Shown: positions 17,418 through 26,244, numbered from the stretch's first letter. The stretch: 32,121 nt of DNA from Clostridiales bacterium (GCA_031273825.1 JAISRB010000095.1:1-32121); one strand, 5' to 3'. The notes: generated from the sequence alone by a model not told the origin. Program-made: numbers and translations.

Positions 17418-17449
17418 GGGCAACCAAAAAGCGCGGTTTTTGGTTGCCC
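17418..17449. repeat. dispersed 32-bp palindrome, copy upstream of glgB
   Basis: GGGCAACCAAAAA, loop GCGCGG, TTTTTGGTTGCCC: a perfect 13-bp stem. It is the inverted partner of 14008-14039, so the two bracket the glgB-glgC unit. A related core recurs at 20295-20309. Confidence 0.85.
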
Positions 17450-17506
17450 TAAATAAAGTTGACGGCTTACTCATAGTCAAAGCGTGTCAAAAACGCAGTT
17501 TTTTTT

Positions 17507-17566
17507 AGGGCTTGCGCGGTCGCGCAAGCCCTGTGTAGGGGAAACGCGCTCGTTGCGCGTTCGCTC
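17507..17566. repeat. 60-bp hairpin repeat, copy 2
   Basis: AGGGCTTGCGCG-GT-CGCGCAAGCCCT is followed by GTGTAGGGGAAACG and CGCTCGTTGCGC, in direct orientation to copy 1 about 226 bp away. A degenerate A-tract/GCG/T-tract core (CAAAAACGCAGTTTTTTTT) immediately precedes it. Confidence 0.85.
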
Positions 17567-17573
17567 CCAAAAA

Positions 17574-17667
17574 AACGCGGGGTCATATTTTCCCCCGCGT
17601 TCCGGATTGTTTGTTTGCAATCATAAGCTTGCACAAAAATTACTTGTAGGGGCGTCCGCCCCTACAA
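17574..17667. repeat. two further hairpins in the repeat nest
   Basis: AACGCGGGG (17574-17582) pairs with CCCCGCGTT (17593-17601). TTGTAGGGGCG (17644-17654) pairs with CGCCCCTACAA (17657-17667) over a two-base loop. They complete a 0.5 kb gene-free stretch (17234-17745) in which I see no protein-coding gene, only repeats; the short ORFs listed there are chance frames. Confidence 0.8.
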
Positions 17668-17703
17668 CGGCTATTGCGCCAAAAGCACACTGTCTACTAA
17701 ATA

Positions 17704-17726
17704 CCGCCGCTAATCACTGACCGCTG
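17704..17726. repeat. 23-bp direct repeat downstream of the nuclease gene
   Basis: CCGCCGCTAATCACTGACCGCTG here matches 18884-18906 at 21 of 23 positions. The sequence breaks into degenerate seven-base units (CCGCTAA, TCACTGA, CCGCTGC, TCACCAA). Confidence 0.7.
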
Positions 17727-17745
17727 CTCACCAAATTGTATATTT

Positions 17746-18792
17746 CTATTCGCCGGTTTCGAGGGCTTTTTTAAGTTCTTCTTTGCTCGGCAATACCGTC
17801 TGATATTTAGCCGCAAAAATCTGCTTGTTCTCTTCCGGTAACATCATTTCTACGAGAGCGTCCTTCTTGTCCTTGCACAACACTATTCCGATTGTTTTAT
17901 TCTCATCAGGCAACTTAACCATGCGGTCATAATAATTTACATAAGTTTGCATTTGACCGATATCTTGGTGTTTAATCTTTCCGATTTTAAGGTCTATAAG
18001 CACAAAGCAACGCAAAATCCGATTGTAAAACACGAGGTCGACATAAAACGATTCTTCATCGAATGTAAACCGCGCCTGCCGCTTGACAAATGTAAACCCT
18101 TTTCCGAGTTCAAGTAAAAACTCTTGAATATGGTCAATCAACCTTTTTTCGAGTTTTTGCTCGGTGTAGTCTGTCTTTTCCGGCAATCCCGTAAATTCAA
18201 GCACATACGGGTCTTTGAAAATGTCGGCCGGAGTTTGAACTATCTGCCCATGCGCCGCCAACTCCATTACCCTATTTTTATCCATTGAGAGCGCAATTCT
18301 CTCATACAACGAAGTGTCAAACTGCCGCGAAAATTCTCGAAAGCTCCAACCGTTCGCCGCAATTTCATGCTCGTAAAACTTGCGTTCGTCGGGATTAGAA
18401 ATACGCATAAGCTGAATATAATGCGACCAACTTATGGCGGGATTGAATTGGCTAAACACTGTTTCGCCAATTTGATTTCCGGAATACACCAAATAAAATT
18501 GACGAATCAGCTTGAGGTTTGCAATAGAAAAGCCTTTGCCAAACCCGGCGGTTAAATACTCGGAAAGCCTTTTTATAACTTGCTCTCCATATTCGGCGCG
18601 CGTTGCCCCCTTCTGCTCATTTTCAATAATCCGCCGCCCGATTTCATAATAAGTGACAACCATTGTCGTATTTACGGCTTGCGTTAAGCCGACGCGCGCT
18701 TTGTTTATCAGCTCAAATATATCACGAAAAAACGGCGTTTCCGACGGAAACGCGCCGCTATCAGACGATAAAGCGATTTTCTTTTTTGACAC
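17746..18792 (-). CDS. DUF1016/PDDEXK-family nuclease (YhcG-like)
   Basis: The N-terminal half matches the DUF1016 helical domain (INKARVGLTQAVNTTMVVTY, then YYEIGRRIIE and FSIANLKLIRQFYLVY). The C-terminal half is a PDDEXK nuclease fold with FYVDLVFYNRILRCFVLIDL followed by KIG; the Asp of VDLVFY and the DLK triplet are the likely metal and catalytic residues. Family members occur in mobile and defence settings, but their biological role is not well settled. The track uses a TTG at 18858. CCGGAGGATATAGTG places a strong ribosome binding site before a GTG at 18792, which I prefer (348 residues). Codon use is more AT-rich than in neighbours, and the gene is flanked by 23-bp direct repeats, so it was probably acquired. 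Confidence 0.85.
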   Translation of the reverse strand: MSKKKIALSSDSGAFPSETPFFRDIFELINKARVGLTQAVNTTMVVTYYEIGRRIIENEQKGATRAEYGEQVIKRLSEYLTAGFGKGFSIANLKLIRQFYLVYSGNQIGETVFSQFNPAISWSHYIQLMRISNPDERKFYEHEIAANGWSFREFSRQFDTSLYERIALSMDKNRVMELAAHGQIVQTPADIFKDPYVLEFTGLPEKTDYTEQKLEKRLIDHIQEFLLELGKGFTFVKRQARFTFDEESFYVDLVFYNRILRCFVLIDLKIGKIKHQDIGQMQTYVNYYDRMVKLPDENKTIGIVLCKDKKDALVEMMLPEENKQIFAAKYQTVLPSKEELKKALETGE

Positions 18793-18883
18793 TATATCCT
18801 CCGGCAGTTTATAAGCTCTAATGTAATCAACAGCATTGAAAATAGCTATTGACGGCAAGCTTTAGTGGCGACGCTTTTAACCG

Positions 18884-18906
18884 CCGCCACTATTCACTGA
18901 CCGCTG
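18884..18906. repeat. 23-bp direct repeat upstream of the nuclease gene
   Basis: CCGCCACTATTCACTGACCGCTG, the partner of 17704-17726. It is followed by TTTCCTAACCGCTAA, again in seven-base steps. It lies between the nuclease gene and the M28 peptidase gene. Confidence 0.7.
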
Positions 18907-18923
18907 TTTCCTAACCGCTAATA

Positions 18924-20138
18924 CTACAAACCCTTTTCGTCATACAAAAATATCGCGTCGGTGACTATATCAAACGCCTTTCCTATAACCGCGGGGTCGA
19001 GGTTGTCCTTGGTGTCGCGGCGCGTGTGATAGTAATCTTGCAGGTTATGAGCCATAGCCGCGAGGCAGGTGGACTTAAAGCCGGCCTGCGCAAACGCGCC
19101 CGAATCGGTCGCGCCCAAAGAAACCGTCGCGTATTTTAAGTCTACACCGTTGCTCTTGCCGGCCTCTCTGACGAGACCCGCCACGTCGAGGTCGGTCTTT
19201 ACCGTGCCGTTTATGTCCTTGGTGTACAAGCTGAAATGCTCGGCCTCTCTAAGCGTCTCCATGCAGACGACGATAGTCTCAACGTCGGAATACTCTTCCT
19301 TGTGCGCCTTTGCAAAGGCCTTTGCGCCGCGCAAGCCGGCCTCCTCCGAGCCGGAGATGAGAACGCAAAGCTCCGTGTTTTTGAGCTTAATTCCCCCCTC
19401 TTTAAAGGCTTTAGGAACGGCTAACGACACATAGCAAGCCGTCAGATTGTCGTTCGCGCCGTCGACTATGACCTTTTTGTCGTGGAACTTATAGAGCGCG
19501 ACCCAAAATACCACAAAGACAAGTCCGCACAGCCCGAGTATCAGCAAAACGCCGCTTGCGACGGCAGGCTCCGCGCCGTTTGTTATCAAGGCCGCTATCG
19601 ATAGACCGATGATATAGAACGCTCCGACAAGCGACGCGGCGACGACGACCAAAAGGCCTTTCATTCCGAATTTGTAGTGCCAATGCCATTCTTGCGTAGC
19701 GTCGGCGTGACCGTTTATGATTATTCTTCTCTTGACTGTTCCCGTCGGCTTTATAACGCCGACAACGTTGACCGACGTTTTTTTCTTAAAGAGCGGGTCG
19801 ATAAGCGTTTTATACATGACTAATTGCGAAATCAAAGGAATAAAGGCTATCAAAAGAAGCGCGATAGCCAATACCGGCAAAAAGAAGTAAGAGATAAAGC
19901 CGGCAATCATAAGGCTTGCGGTTATATAAATCCAGTCCATAAACGCGTCGGGACTCAATGTGAATTCCTCCGTCTTTACGCTGTCGCAGGTCTTTGCAAG
20001 CTCGGAATTAAAATAGTCCTGAGCGTCTTTTTCGCCCTTACTCCCCGGAGCGCGCTTTTCAAACGTGTCGATTACATAGCCGATGCCGCCGACCATATAG
20101 TCGACCGCGTCGTTTTTGATCTTTTGCGATAGTTTCAT
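18924..20138 (-). CDS. M28-family zinc peptidase with membrane segments inside the catalytic domain
   Basis: The 404-residue protein has the full M28 ligand set: His144-x-Asp146 (INGHADA), bridging Asp230 (GANDN), Glu265-Glu266 (GSEEAG), Glu294 (CMETL) and His371 (YYHTRRD). M28 enzymes are aminopeptidases or carboxypeptidases using two zinc ions. Unusually, hydrophobic spans lie near residues 68-110 and, between the first ligand and the bridging Asp, near 160-185 and 192-216. The catalytic fold must therefore be assembled across a membrane-inserted loop. AGGAGG precedes the ATG at about 12 nt. A TATAAT at 20210-20215 may be its -10 box, but I see no good -35. A second peptidase of the same design is at 30967. 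Confidence 0.88.
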   Translation of the reverse strand: MKLSQKIKNDAVDYMVGGIGYVIDTFEKRAPGSKGEKDAQDYFNSELAKTCDSVKTEEFTLSPDAFMDWIYITASLMIAGFISYFFLPVLAIALLLIAFIPLISQLVMYKTLIDPLFKKKTSVNVVGVIKPTGTVKRRIIINGHADATQEWHWHYKFGMKGLLVVVAASLVGAFYIIGLSIAALITNGAEPAVASGVLLILGLCGLVFVVFWVALYKFHDKKVIVDGANDNLTACYVSLAVPKAFKEGGIKLKNTELCVLISGSEEAGLRGAKAFAKAHKEEYSDVETIVVCMETLREAEHFSLYTKDINGTVKTDLDVAGLVREAGKSNGVDLKYATVSLGATDSGAFAQAGFKSTCLAAMAHNLQDYYHTRRDTKDNLDPAVIGKAFDIVTDAIFLYDEKGL

Positions 20139-20285
20139 AATCCCTGAAATCCTCCTAAAAAATGACTAAAACCGACCGATAAATAAAAAATACCGGAAAG
20201 CTTAATGTCATTATATTACCAAAAAAACGACAATAATGCAAGCGATTATTCCACATTTATGCGGCAAATTATACAAAAAGCCGCA

Positions 20286-20460
20286 CAGTATTCCAAAAAA
20301 CGCGGTTTTGCGGAATACTGCGCGACGCGACATATTACACAAAACGCCGCTTTTTGCTCGCGTTTCCGCGCGCACGGGCGGTCGCGCGGCGTTGCGACTA
20401 TTGCCTTGTCACACTCAATCCGGAGCGTATTTCCGCGCGCACGGGGGCGGCTGCGCGGCG
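20286..20460. repeat. second hairpin-repeat patch
   Basis: CAGTATTCC (20286-20294) pairs with GGAATACTG (20312-20320) around an inner AAAAC-GCG-GTTTT stem. The centre CCAAAAAACGCGGTTTT closely resembles the core of the palindromes at 14008 and 17418, but with different outer arms. Downstream, TTTCCGCGCGCACGGG occurs twice as an exact direct repeat (20363-20378 and 20430-20445), each followed by a GCGCGGCG that can fold back. The gap 20139-20468 holds nothing else I can call. Confidence 0.75.
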
Positions 20461-20468
20461 CCGTCCTA

Positions 20469-20515
20469 TAAAAAAAAGAGAGAAAGCTTTTTTTGGGAAA
20501 ACCTTCTCTCTCTTT
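20469..20515 (-). terminator. intrinsic terminator of gap
   Basis: On the minus strand AAAGAGAGAGAAGG folds back on CTTTCTCTCTTT (about 11 pairs, one wobble) and is followed by an uninterrupted T-run. It lies about 45 nt past the gap stop, which fits a Rho-independent terminator. Confidence 0.8.
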
Positions 20516-20561
20516 ATGATGATTAAGATTTTAAGATAATATCACTTTTATTGCGCGTCTA

Positions 20562-21611
<1,050 letters not shown>

Positions 21612-21622
21612 TTACTTGTAAT

Positions 21623-21653
21623 ATTGTAACCAAAACTTGCAAATTTAGCAAGT
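21623..21653 (-). promoter_or_regulatory. gap promoter with overlapping palindromic operator candidate
   Basis: Minus strand TTGCTA (21651-21646), a 17-nt spacer and TACAAT (21628-21623) form the promoter. A perfect inverted repeat ACTTGC-N7-GCAAGT (21635-21653) covers the -35 box and part of the spacer, a position suited to repression. The motif matches neither the CggR nor the Rex consensus as I know them, so the regulator is unknown. Confidence 0.65.
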
Positions 21654-21679
21654 AATTTGACCCCGTTTTTTTAACTTTG

Positions 21680-22828
21680 TTAAAAATTTAATTTTTCAAC
21701 ATAGCTTATTCTCTTGACGGGCTTGCCGTCCCTAAAATAAATTTTGGGAACGCGCAGCCCCACTCCGCAGACAAATTCGTAATTAAAGCTGTTAGCCGCG
21801 TCGGCAAGCTCCTCGACGGTTATCTTTAAGCCGTCCGAGCTCCCCACTATGACGGCTTGGCTTCCTACGTCTACGCCGTCGATATCGGTAACGTCCGCCA
21901 TAAACTGATCCATACAGACCCTGCCGATTATCGGCGCGAAACGCCCGTTTATTATGACCTTACCCTTGCCCGACAGCGCGCGCGGATAGCCGTCGGCGTA
22001 CCCTATCGGAATAGTCGCTATCTTTGTCGGCCTTTGGGTGACGTAGGTGCTTCCGTAGCTTATTCCGCACCCTTTCGGCAAGACCTTTATGTGGCTGACC
22101 GCAGCGTACCACGACATGACGGGGCGCAAGCCGAAATCCTGCGCCGTCTCCTTTGACGGATAAAGCCCGTAGGTCATTATTCCCGAACGAACCGCGTCGT
22201 AATGCCCCGCGTCAAACTCGATTATTCCCGCGCTGTTGCTTATATGCCTGCAGTCGATTTTTATGCCGTTTTGCTCCAAAAACTCCGCTACGTCCGCAAA
22301 AATCTCCTTTTGTCTTTTTGCATAAGTCTTATCCGTCTCGTCCGCCGAGGCGTAATGCGTGCAAAGCCCCGTGATTTTGATATTAGGCAGGGCGGCCACG
22401 GCGAGCAGCTCCGTCCTTTGGCCGGGCAAAAAGCCTATTCTGCCCATGCCGGTGTCTACGCCGATATGAATATCCAAAACTATGCCGCGCTCCCTTGCGA
22501 GCGACGACAGCTTTTTTGCCGTTTCGAGGTTTGACACCGACGGCAGAAGTCCGTAATCAAAAACGTCGGTCAAGCTGTCCCCGACTATGTTGCCGAGAAT
22601 GAGCAGAGGGTTTTTTATTCCCGCCCGTCTAAGCTGTACGGCCTCCTCGGGAATCGCAAGCCCAAAGCCGTAGACCGTGTCTTGAAGCTCTCTCGCAAGC
22701 TCTATCGCGCCGTGACCGTATGCGTCGGCCTTTATTATCGCAAAGACCCTCGCGCCCGTCTTGCCGCCGGCAAGCCCTACGTTGTGCCTGACGGCGTCTA
22801 AATCTATCTTTAAGTACGTTCTTTCCAT
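21680..22828 (-). CDS. alr: alanine racemase
   Basis: A PLP enzyme that interconverts L- and D-alanine, normally for peptidoglycan. The 382-residue protein has the PLP lysine Lys33 in FAIIKADAYGHG and the catalytic Tyr258 in GCGISYGSTY, with the usual barrel plus C-terminal beta domain. AAAGGA precedes the ATG. It is the last gene of the oxoproline/D-amino acid operon, 31 nt after pxpA. In this setting it could supply D-alanine to the D-amino acid aminotransferase or draw it off, as well as serve the cell wall. Whether the genome has a second alr is not visible here. Confidence 0.95.
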   Translation of the reverse strand: MERTYLKIDLDAVRHNVGLAGGKTGARVFAIIKADAYGHGAIELARELQDTVYGFGLAIPEEAVQLRRAGIKNPLLILGNIVGDSLTDVFDYGLLPSVSNLETAKKLSSLARERGIVLDIHIGVDTGMGRIGFLPGQRTELLAVAALPNIKITGLCTHYASADETDKTYAKRQKEIFADVAEFLEQNGIKIDCRHISNSAGIIEFDAGHYDAVRSGIMTYGLYPSKETAQDFGLRPVMSWYAAVSHIKVLPKGCGISYGSTYVTQRPTKIATIPIGYADGYPRALSGKGKVIINGRFAPIIGRVCMDQFMADVTDIDGVDVGSQAVIVGSSDGLKITVEELADAANSFNYEFVCGVGLRVPKIYFRDGKPVKRISYVEKLNF

Positions 22829-22859
22829 AATATCCTTTATCGTCCGTTTTTTATCGGCT

Positions 22860-23642
22860 TTAAGCCCCGGCTATAACCTCTCTCAAGTCCGCGATTTCGA
22901 TTGACGCGGCGCGAAGGGCGCGGCTTATTTTTTTGACGAATTCCAGAGCCTTAGGCCCGTCGCCGTGAACGCAAACCGAATGCGCCTCTATGTCTATATC
23001 CTTGCCCGAAACCGTCGTCACCCTGCCTTCCTTGACCATTCTGACGACGCGCGCCACGGCCTGCTCCTCGTCGGTTATCATAGCTCCCGGCTTGCCCCTC
23101 TTGACAAGCGAGCCGTCGTCCTCATAGCCTCTGTCGGCAAAGACCTCCTTTGCGACCTTAAGGCCGGTTTCGCCGGCGGCGGCTATCATCGCGCTTCCCG
23201 ACAGACCCAACAAAATCAAGTCCTTGTCAAACTCCTTTATTCCTTCGCATACGGCTTTAGCAAGCGTCATATCCTTTCCCGCCATGTTATAGAGCGCGCC
23301 GTGCGGCTTTATATGCCTAAGCTCGACGCCCTTAGCCCTCGCAAAGGCATAAAGCGCGCCCGTCTGATATAAGACGTAGGCCTTGGCCTCCTCCGGCGTA
23401 ACGTCGATATTGCGCCTCCCGAACCCCAAAAGGTCGGGAAAGCCCGGGTGCGCGCCGACGGAAACGCCGTTAAGCTTGCAAAGCCCGACGGTCTTTTCCA
23501 TGACCAAAGGGTCGGATGCGTGATAGCCGCAGGCGACGTTTGCCGAGGTGATATATTTTATCGCCTCCTCGTCGAGTCCGATAGTATACGCGCCGAAGCT
23601 TTCGCCGAGGTCGCAATTTAAATCTACCTTTTTGTTCGCCAT
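22860..23642 (-). CDS. pxpA: 5-oxoprolinase subunit A (LamB/YcsF family)
   Basis: PxpA acts with PxpB and PxpC to open 5-oxoproline to glutamate at the cost of ATP. The 260-residue protein starts with the family hallmark [14 protein letters not shown] and contains [18 protein letters not shown] and [13 protein letters not shown], all typical of LamB/YcsF. GAGGAGG eight nt before the ATG fixes the start. It lies 17 nt after the DUF1445 gene and 31 nt before alr. In the enzyme studied in Bacillus subtilis and other bacteria the substrate is the L-isomer; whether this one accepts the D-isomer is not known. Confidence 0.95.
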   Translation of the reverse strand: MANKKVDLNCDLGESFGAYTIGLDEEAIKYITSANVACGYHASDPLVMEKTVGLCKLNGVSVGAHPGFPDLLGFGRRNIDVTPEEAKAYVLYQTGALYAFARAKGVELRHIKPHGALYNMAGKDMTLAKAVCEGIKEFDKDLILLGLSGSAMIAAAGETGLKVAKEVFADRGYEDDGSLVKRGKPGAMITDEEQAVARVVRMVKEGRVTTVSGKDIDIEAHSVCVHGDGPKALEFVKKISRALRAASIEIADLREVIAGA

Positions 23643-23659
23643 AAAACCGTCCTCCTCTA

Positions 23660-24463
23660 TTAATCCTTTAGGTCGTTATTTTTGATATCGGTTATAAACA
23701 TGTGTCCCGGCGCGTGCGTTATGACAAAATCGGGTTTAGAATTCATCATCACCGATTGAGGCGTAACTCCGCAACACCAAAACACCGTCGTTTCGCCCTC
23801 GTTTATCGTCACCGCGTCGCCGAATTCGGGCTTATTTATGTCCCTTATGCCTATAGCCGACGGGTCGCCTATGTGAATCGGCGAGCCGTGAACCCTCGGC
23901 ATCGAGGCTGTTACCGTCACCGATCTGACCACCTTGCCGCGCGGTATAGGACGCATACTGACGACCATTTTTCCGCTAAAGACTCCGGCGGGAACGCAGT
24001 CTATATCCGTCGTATACATGGGCACGTTTTTGCCCTCCTCTATGTGCCTGACGGGAACGTCCGCGTCGAGCAGAGCCGACTCGAACGAAAAGCTGCACCC
24101 GATGAGAAAGACGACGAGGTCGTCGCGCCAAAACCCGCTTACGTCGGTATATTCGCCCGTCAAAATGCCCTTTTCATAAATCCTGTATTTAGGCAAATCC
24201 TTTGCGATATCCGCGTCCTTGGCTATGTGTCTAAGCGCGCGGCTGCCCGTGTCGCCCACCTCCAAAACGGGGCACGACTTGGGATTTCTCTGCGCGAACA
24301 GCAAAAAATCATAGGCGTACTTCTTTGGCAAAACGACCAGATTGGCCTGCGCGTAGCCTGCGCACATGCCGGACGTATTCCAATCTATCTCACCCTTTCT
24401 TATCAAGGCTCTGACGGCCTTCGGTTGCATGTCCGCGTATTTTAAGTTGTCTATCCCTTCCAT
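23660..24463 (-). CDS. DUF1445 protein, D-glutamate cyclase family (YcsI-like)
   Basis: The 267-residue protein matches DUF1445 (also called putative hydro-lyase or D-glu_cyclase): [40 protein letters not shown] and [13 protein letters not shown] are characteristic. Animal DGLUCY, which converts D-glutamate to 5-oxo-D-proline, is a fusion of this domain with DUF4392. Here the DUF4392 partner is a separate gene three positions upstream. The start at 24463 overlaps pxpC by 13 nt and has GAGAGG upstream; a later Met at 24430 lacks a site. YcsI sits beside pxp genes in Bacillus too. The exact reaction of the stand-alone bacterial form is inferred. Confidence 0.85.
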   Translation of the reverse strand: MEGIDNLKYADMQPKAVRALIRKGEIDWNTSGMCAGYAQANLVVLPKKYAYDFLLFAQRNPKSCPVLEVGDTGSRALRHIAKDADIAKDLPKYRIYEKGILTGEYTDVSGFWRDDLVVFLIGCSFSFESALLDADVPVRHIEEGKNVPMYTTDIDCVPAGVFSGKMVVSMRPIPRGKVVRSVTVTASMPRVHGSPIHIGDPSAIGIRDINKPEFGDAVTINEGETTVFWCCGVTPQSVMMNSKPDFVITHAPGHMFITDIKNNDLKD

Positions 24464-25485
24464 AGTTTTTTTATCCTCTCCATAATGCTTTTTTGCGGCG
24501 CAACGCCGCTTTTTGCCGCGGCGGCGGGAGGCGGCGGTATAAGCCTCCCGAATTTTGCCTGCAACGCGTTTATTTTTTCTATTCCGTCAAAATACGCCCT
24601 TTGCGCCTCCTCGAGCGAAGCTCTCTTAAAGGTCAGCGTATCGCCCGGCTTTAACTGAGCCAAAAGCGGCATGTCCGACGATATGACGACGGCGATTTTT
24701 GCGTAGCCGCCGACGGTCTGACGGTCGGCCGCCATTATTATCGGCTTGCCCGACGCGGGAATCTGAATCGCGCCGAGCGGTATGCCGTCGGATATGATGT
24801 CGACGCCGTTTTTGCTTTCGACGGCGGCTCCGTCGAGCTTTATTCCCATTCTGTCGGAGTCGTTTGTCACCTTATATTCGCCGCCGAACAACGCCGCAAT
24901 CCCCCCGTCGGTAAAATAATCGTCCTGCGGACCTAATACCGCCCTGATTTCGACGGGAAACGCGGGCGGCACGGGTATGTCGGTCTTTCTGTTTTCTATT
25001 GCGCCGGTCAAGGGGCTTACGCTGTTAAAATAGAGCAAATCGCCGTTTTTGAGCGGTCTGCCCATATAGCCGCCTATTCCGCATTTTATGTTTGTCGAAT
25101 AACTGCCCATGACCTTTTTTAAATAAAAACCGCCCTGCACGGCCAAATAGGCGCGGCAGCCGCTCTTTGCAAACGAGCAAGTGAGAACGTCGCCCTCTTT
25201 GACATTTATTGCCATATAGCGCGGTATAGAGCCGCCGTTTATTTCGGGTGAAACGTCCGCGCCCGTTATCGCTATAACGGCGTCCGAGGTAAACCGGCCG
25301 CTTATTCCGACGAGCGTCATTTCGATTGCGGACTCGTCCTTGTCGTTTCCGACAAGTATATTGGCTATGTTAAACGCCGTCTTATCCATAGCTCCCGACG
25401 CTTGAAAGCCGAACGCCATAAAGCCCGTGCGTCCCGCGTCCTGAATCGTCGAAACCGGCCCGACGTTTGTTATTTTTATGCCCAT
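24451..25485 (-). CDS. pxpC: 5-oxoprolinase subunit C (biotin-dependent carboxylase-like, KipA)
   Basis: PxpC forms a heteromer with PxpB and is related to the allophanate-hydrolase/urea-carboxylase CT_A_B domain. Hallmarks are TIQDAGRTGFMAFGFQASGA near the N-terminus, NDSDRMGIKLDG, and GAIQIPASGKPIIMAADRQT in the last third. The track start (25506) is upstream of the real one: GGAGGTGAGATA leads to the ATG at 25485, giving 344 residues that begin MGIKITNVGPV. That ATG overlaps the pxpB TAA by one base (TAATG), so the two are translationally coupled. The Pro/Ala run near the C-terminus (PPPPAAAAK) is an oddity of no clear meaning. Confidence 0.95.
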   Translation of the reverse strand: MGIKITNVGPVSTIQDAGRTGFMAFGFQASGAMDKTAFNIANILVGNDKDESAIEMTLVGISGRFTSDAVIAITGADVSPEINGGSIPRYMAINVKEGDVLTCSFAKSGCRAYLAVQGGFYLKKVMGSYSTNIKCGIGGYMGRPLKNGDLLYFNSVSPLTGAIENRKTDIPVPPAFPVEIRAVLGPQDDYFTDGGIAALFGGEYKVTNDSDRMGIKLDGAAVESKNGVDIISDGIPLGAIQIPASGKPIIMAADRQTVGGYAKIAVVISSDMPLLAQLKPGDTLTFKRASLEEAQRAYFDGIEKINALQAKFGRLIPPPPAAAAKSGVAPQKSIMERIKKLWKG

Positions 25486-26204
25486 TATCTCACCTCCGTG
25501 CGGCAAGAATAGCTTCCGTCGTCGACTGCGCGTTTGATTTTTTCATATTCGTCAAAATCTATCGGAAAAAATTTTATGTAATCGCCCGCGTCATAGAGAA
25601 ACGGCTGCGTCCGCGACGGGTCATAGGGCTTGACGGGGGTTCTGCCTATCAGCCGCCAGCCGCCCGGGGAGGCAAGCGGATATATTCCCGTCTGCTCGCC
25701 GCCTATTCCCACCGAGCCTTCGGGAATTTTTGTTCTCGGATTTTTTAGTCTCGGGGCGTTCAGACGCTTGTCCATGCCGCCGAGATAAGGAAAGCCCGGA
25801 AGAAAGCCGAGCATATAGACGAGATATTCCGTCGCCGAATGAATAGAAATAATGTCGGCTATAGACAGCCCCGTATGCTCGGACACGCCGTCTATGTCCT
25901 CGCCGTATACGCCGCCGTAGGCGACGGGAATGTGAACGATTTTTTTAGATTTTTTTGAAACCGCGCCGCCGACTGCGCTTATGCCGCCGAGCCTTTCGAC
26001 GAGGCGGTCAAAGCTTATAACCTCGGGCTTATAATATATCAGCAGAGAACGAAAGGTCGGCACGACCTCGGTTATTCCGTCTATAGGGCGCGCTTGCAGC
26101 GCGTCTTTCACCTCTTTTACGCGGCCGTTTAAGGCCTCGCTTATTTCGTTTCCGAATTGCATGACCAAAGCCGTATCGCCCGCCGTCAAAAATTCCGCAG
26201 TCAT
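25485..26204 (-). CDS. pxpB: 5-oxoprolinase subunit B (KipI family)
   Basis: PxpB is the partner of PxpC in the ATP-dependent 5-oxoprolinase; the Bacillus homologue was first named for inhibition of KinA. The key block YMLGFLPGFPYLGGMDKRL, followed by GSVGIGGEQTGIYP and SPGGWRLIGRTP, is present. The track start at 26261 would overlap the preceding gene. The ATG at 26204 has GAGAGG close by and yields the usual MTAEFLTAGDTALVMQFG start and 239 residues, so I use it. It lies 40 nt after the DUF4392 gene. Confidence 0.95.
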   Translation of the reverse strand: MTAEFLTAGDTALVMQFGNEISEALNGRVKEVKDALQARPIDGITEVVPTFRSLLIYYKPEVISFDRLVERLGGISAVGGAVSKKSKKIVHIPVAYGGVYGEDIDGVSEHTGLSIADIISIHSATEYLVYMLGFLPGFPYLGGMDKRLNAPRLKNPRTKIPEGSVGIGGEQTGIYPLASPGGWRLIGRTPVKPYDPSRTQPFLYDAGDYIKFFPIDFDEYEKIKRAVDDGSYSCRTEVR

Positions 26205-26244
26205 ATTATCCTCTCCCGAAAGCGTATATTTTCCAATGCCACGA

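Noticed and set aside
17281-17667. Possible CRISPR array in the repeat-rich gap
   Set aside because: Only two copies of the 60-bp unit occur, with unequal unrelated sequence between them and no cas genes nearby. The remaining palindromes differ from each other.
17230-17720. Short ORFs 17230-17427 (-), 17269-17508 (+) and 17484-17720 (+)
   Set aside because: They read through hairpin repeats, lack ribosome binding sites, and their protein content is what palindromic repeats give by chance.
21656-21679. Terminator between alr and gap
   Set aside because: The TTTTTAACAAAGTTAAAAA stretch makes only an AT hairpin and is not followed by a U-tract on the minus strand.
23702-24445. 247-residue plus-strand ORF opposite the DUF1445 gene
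   Set aside because: It is an antisense shadow of a well-supported gene; the Arg/His-rich product has no recognisable motif and no ribosome binding site. The same holds for the other plus-strand ORFs, such as 12028-12789 and 27570-28181.
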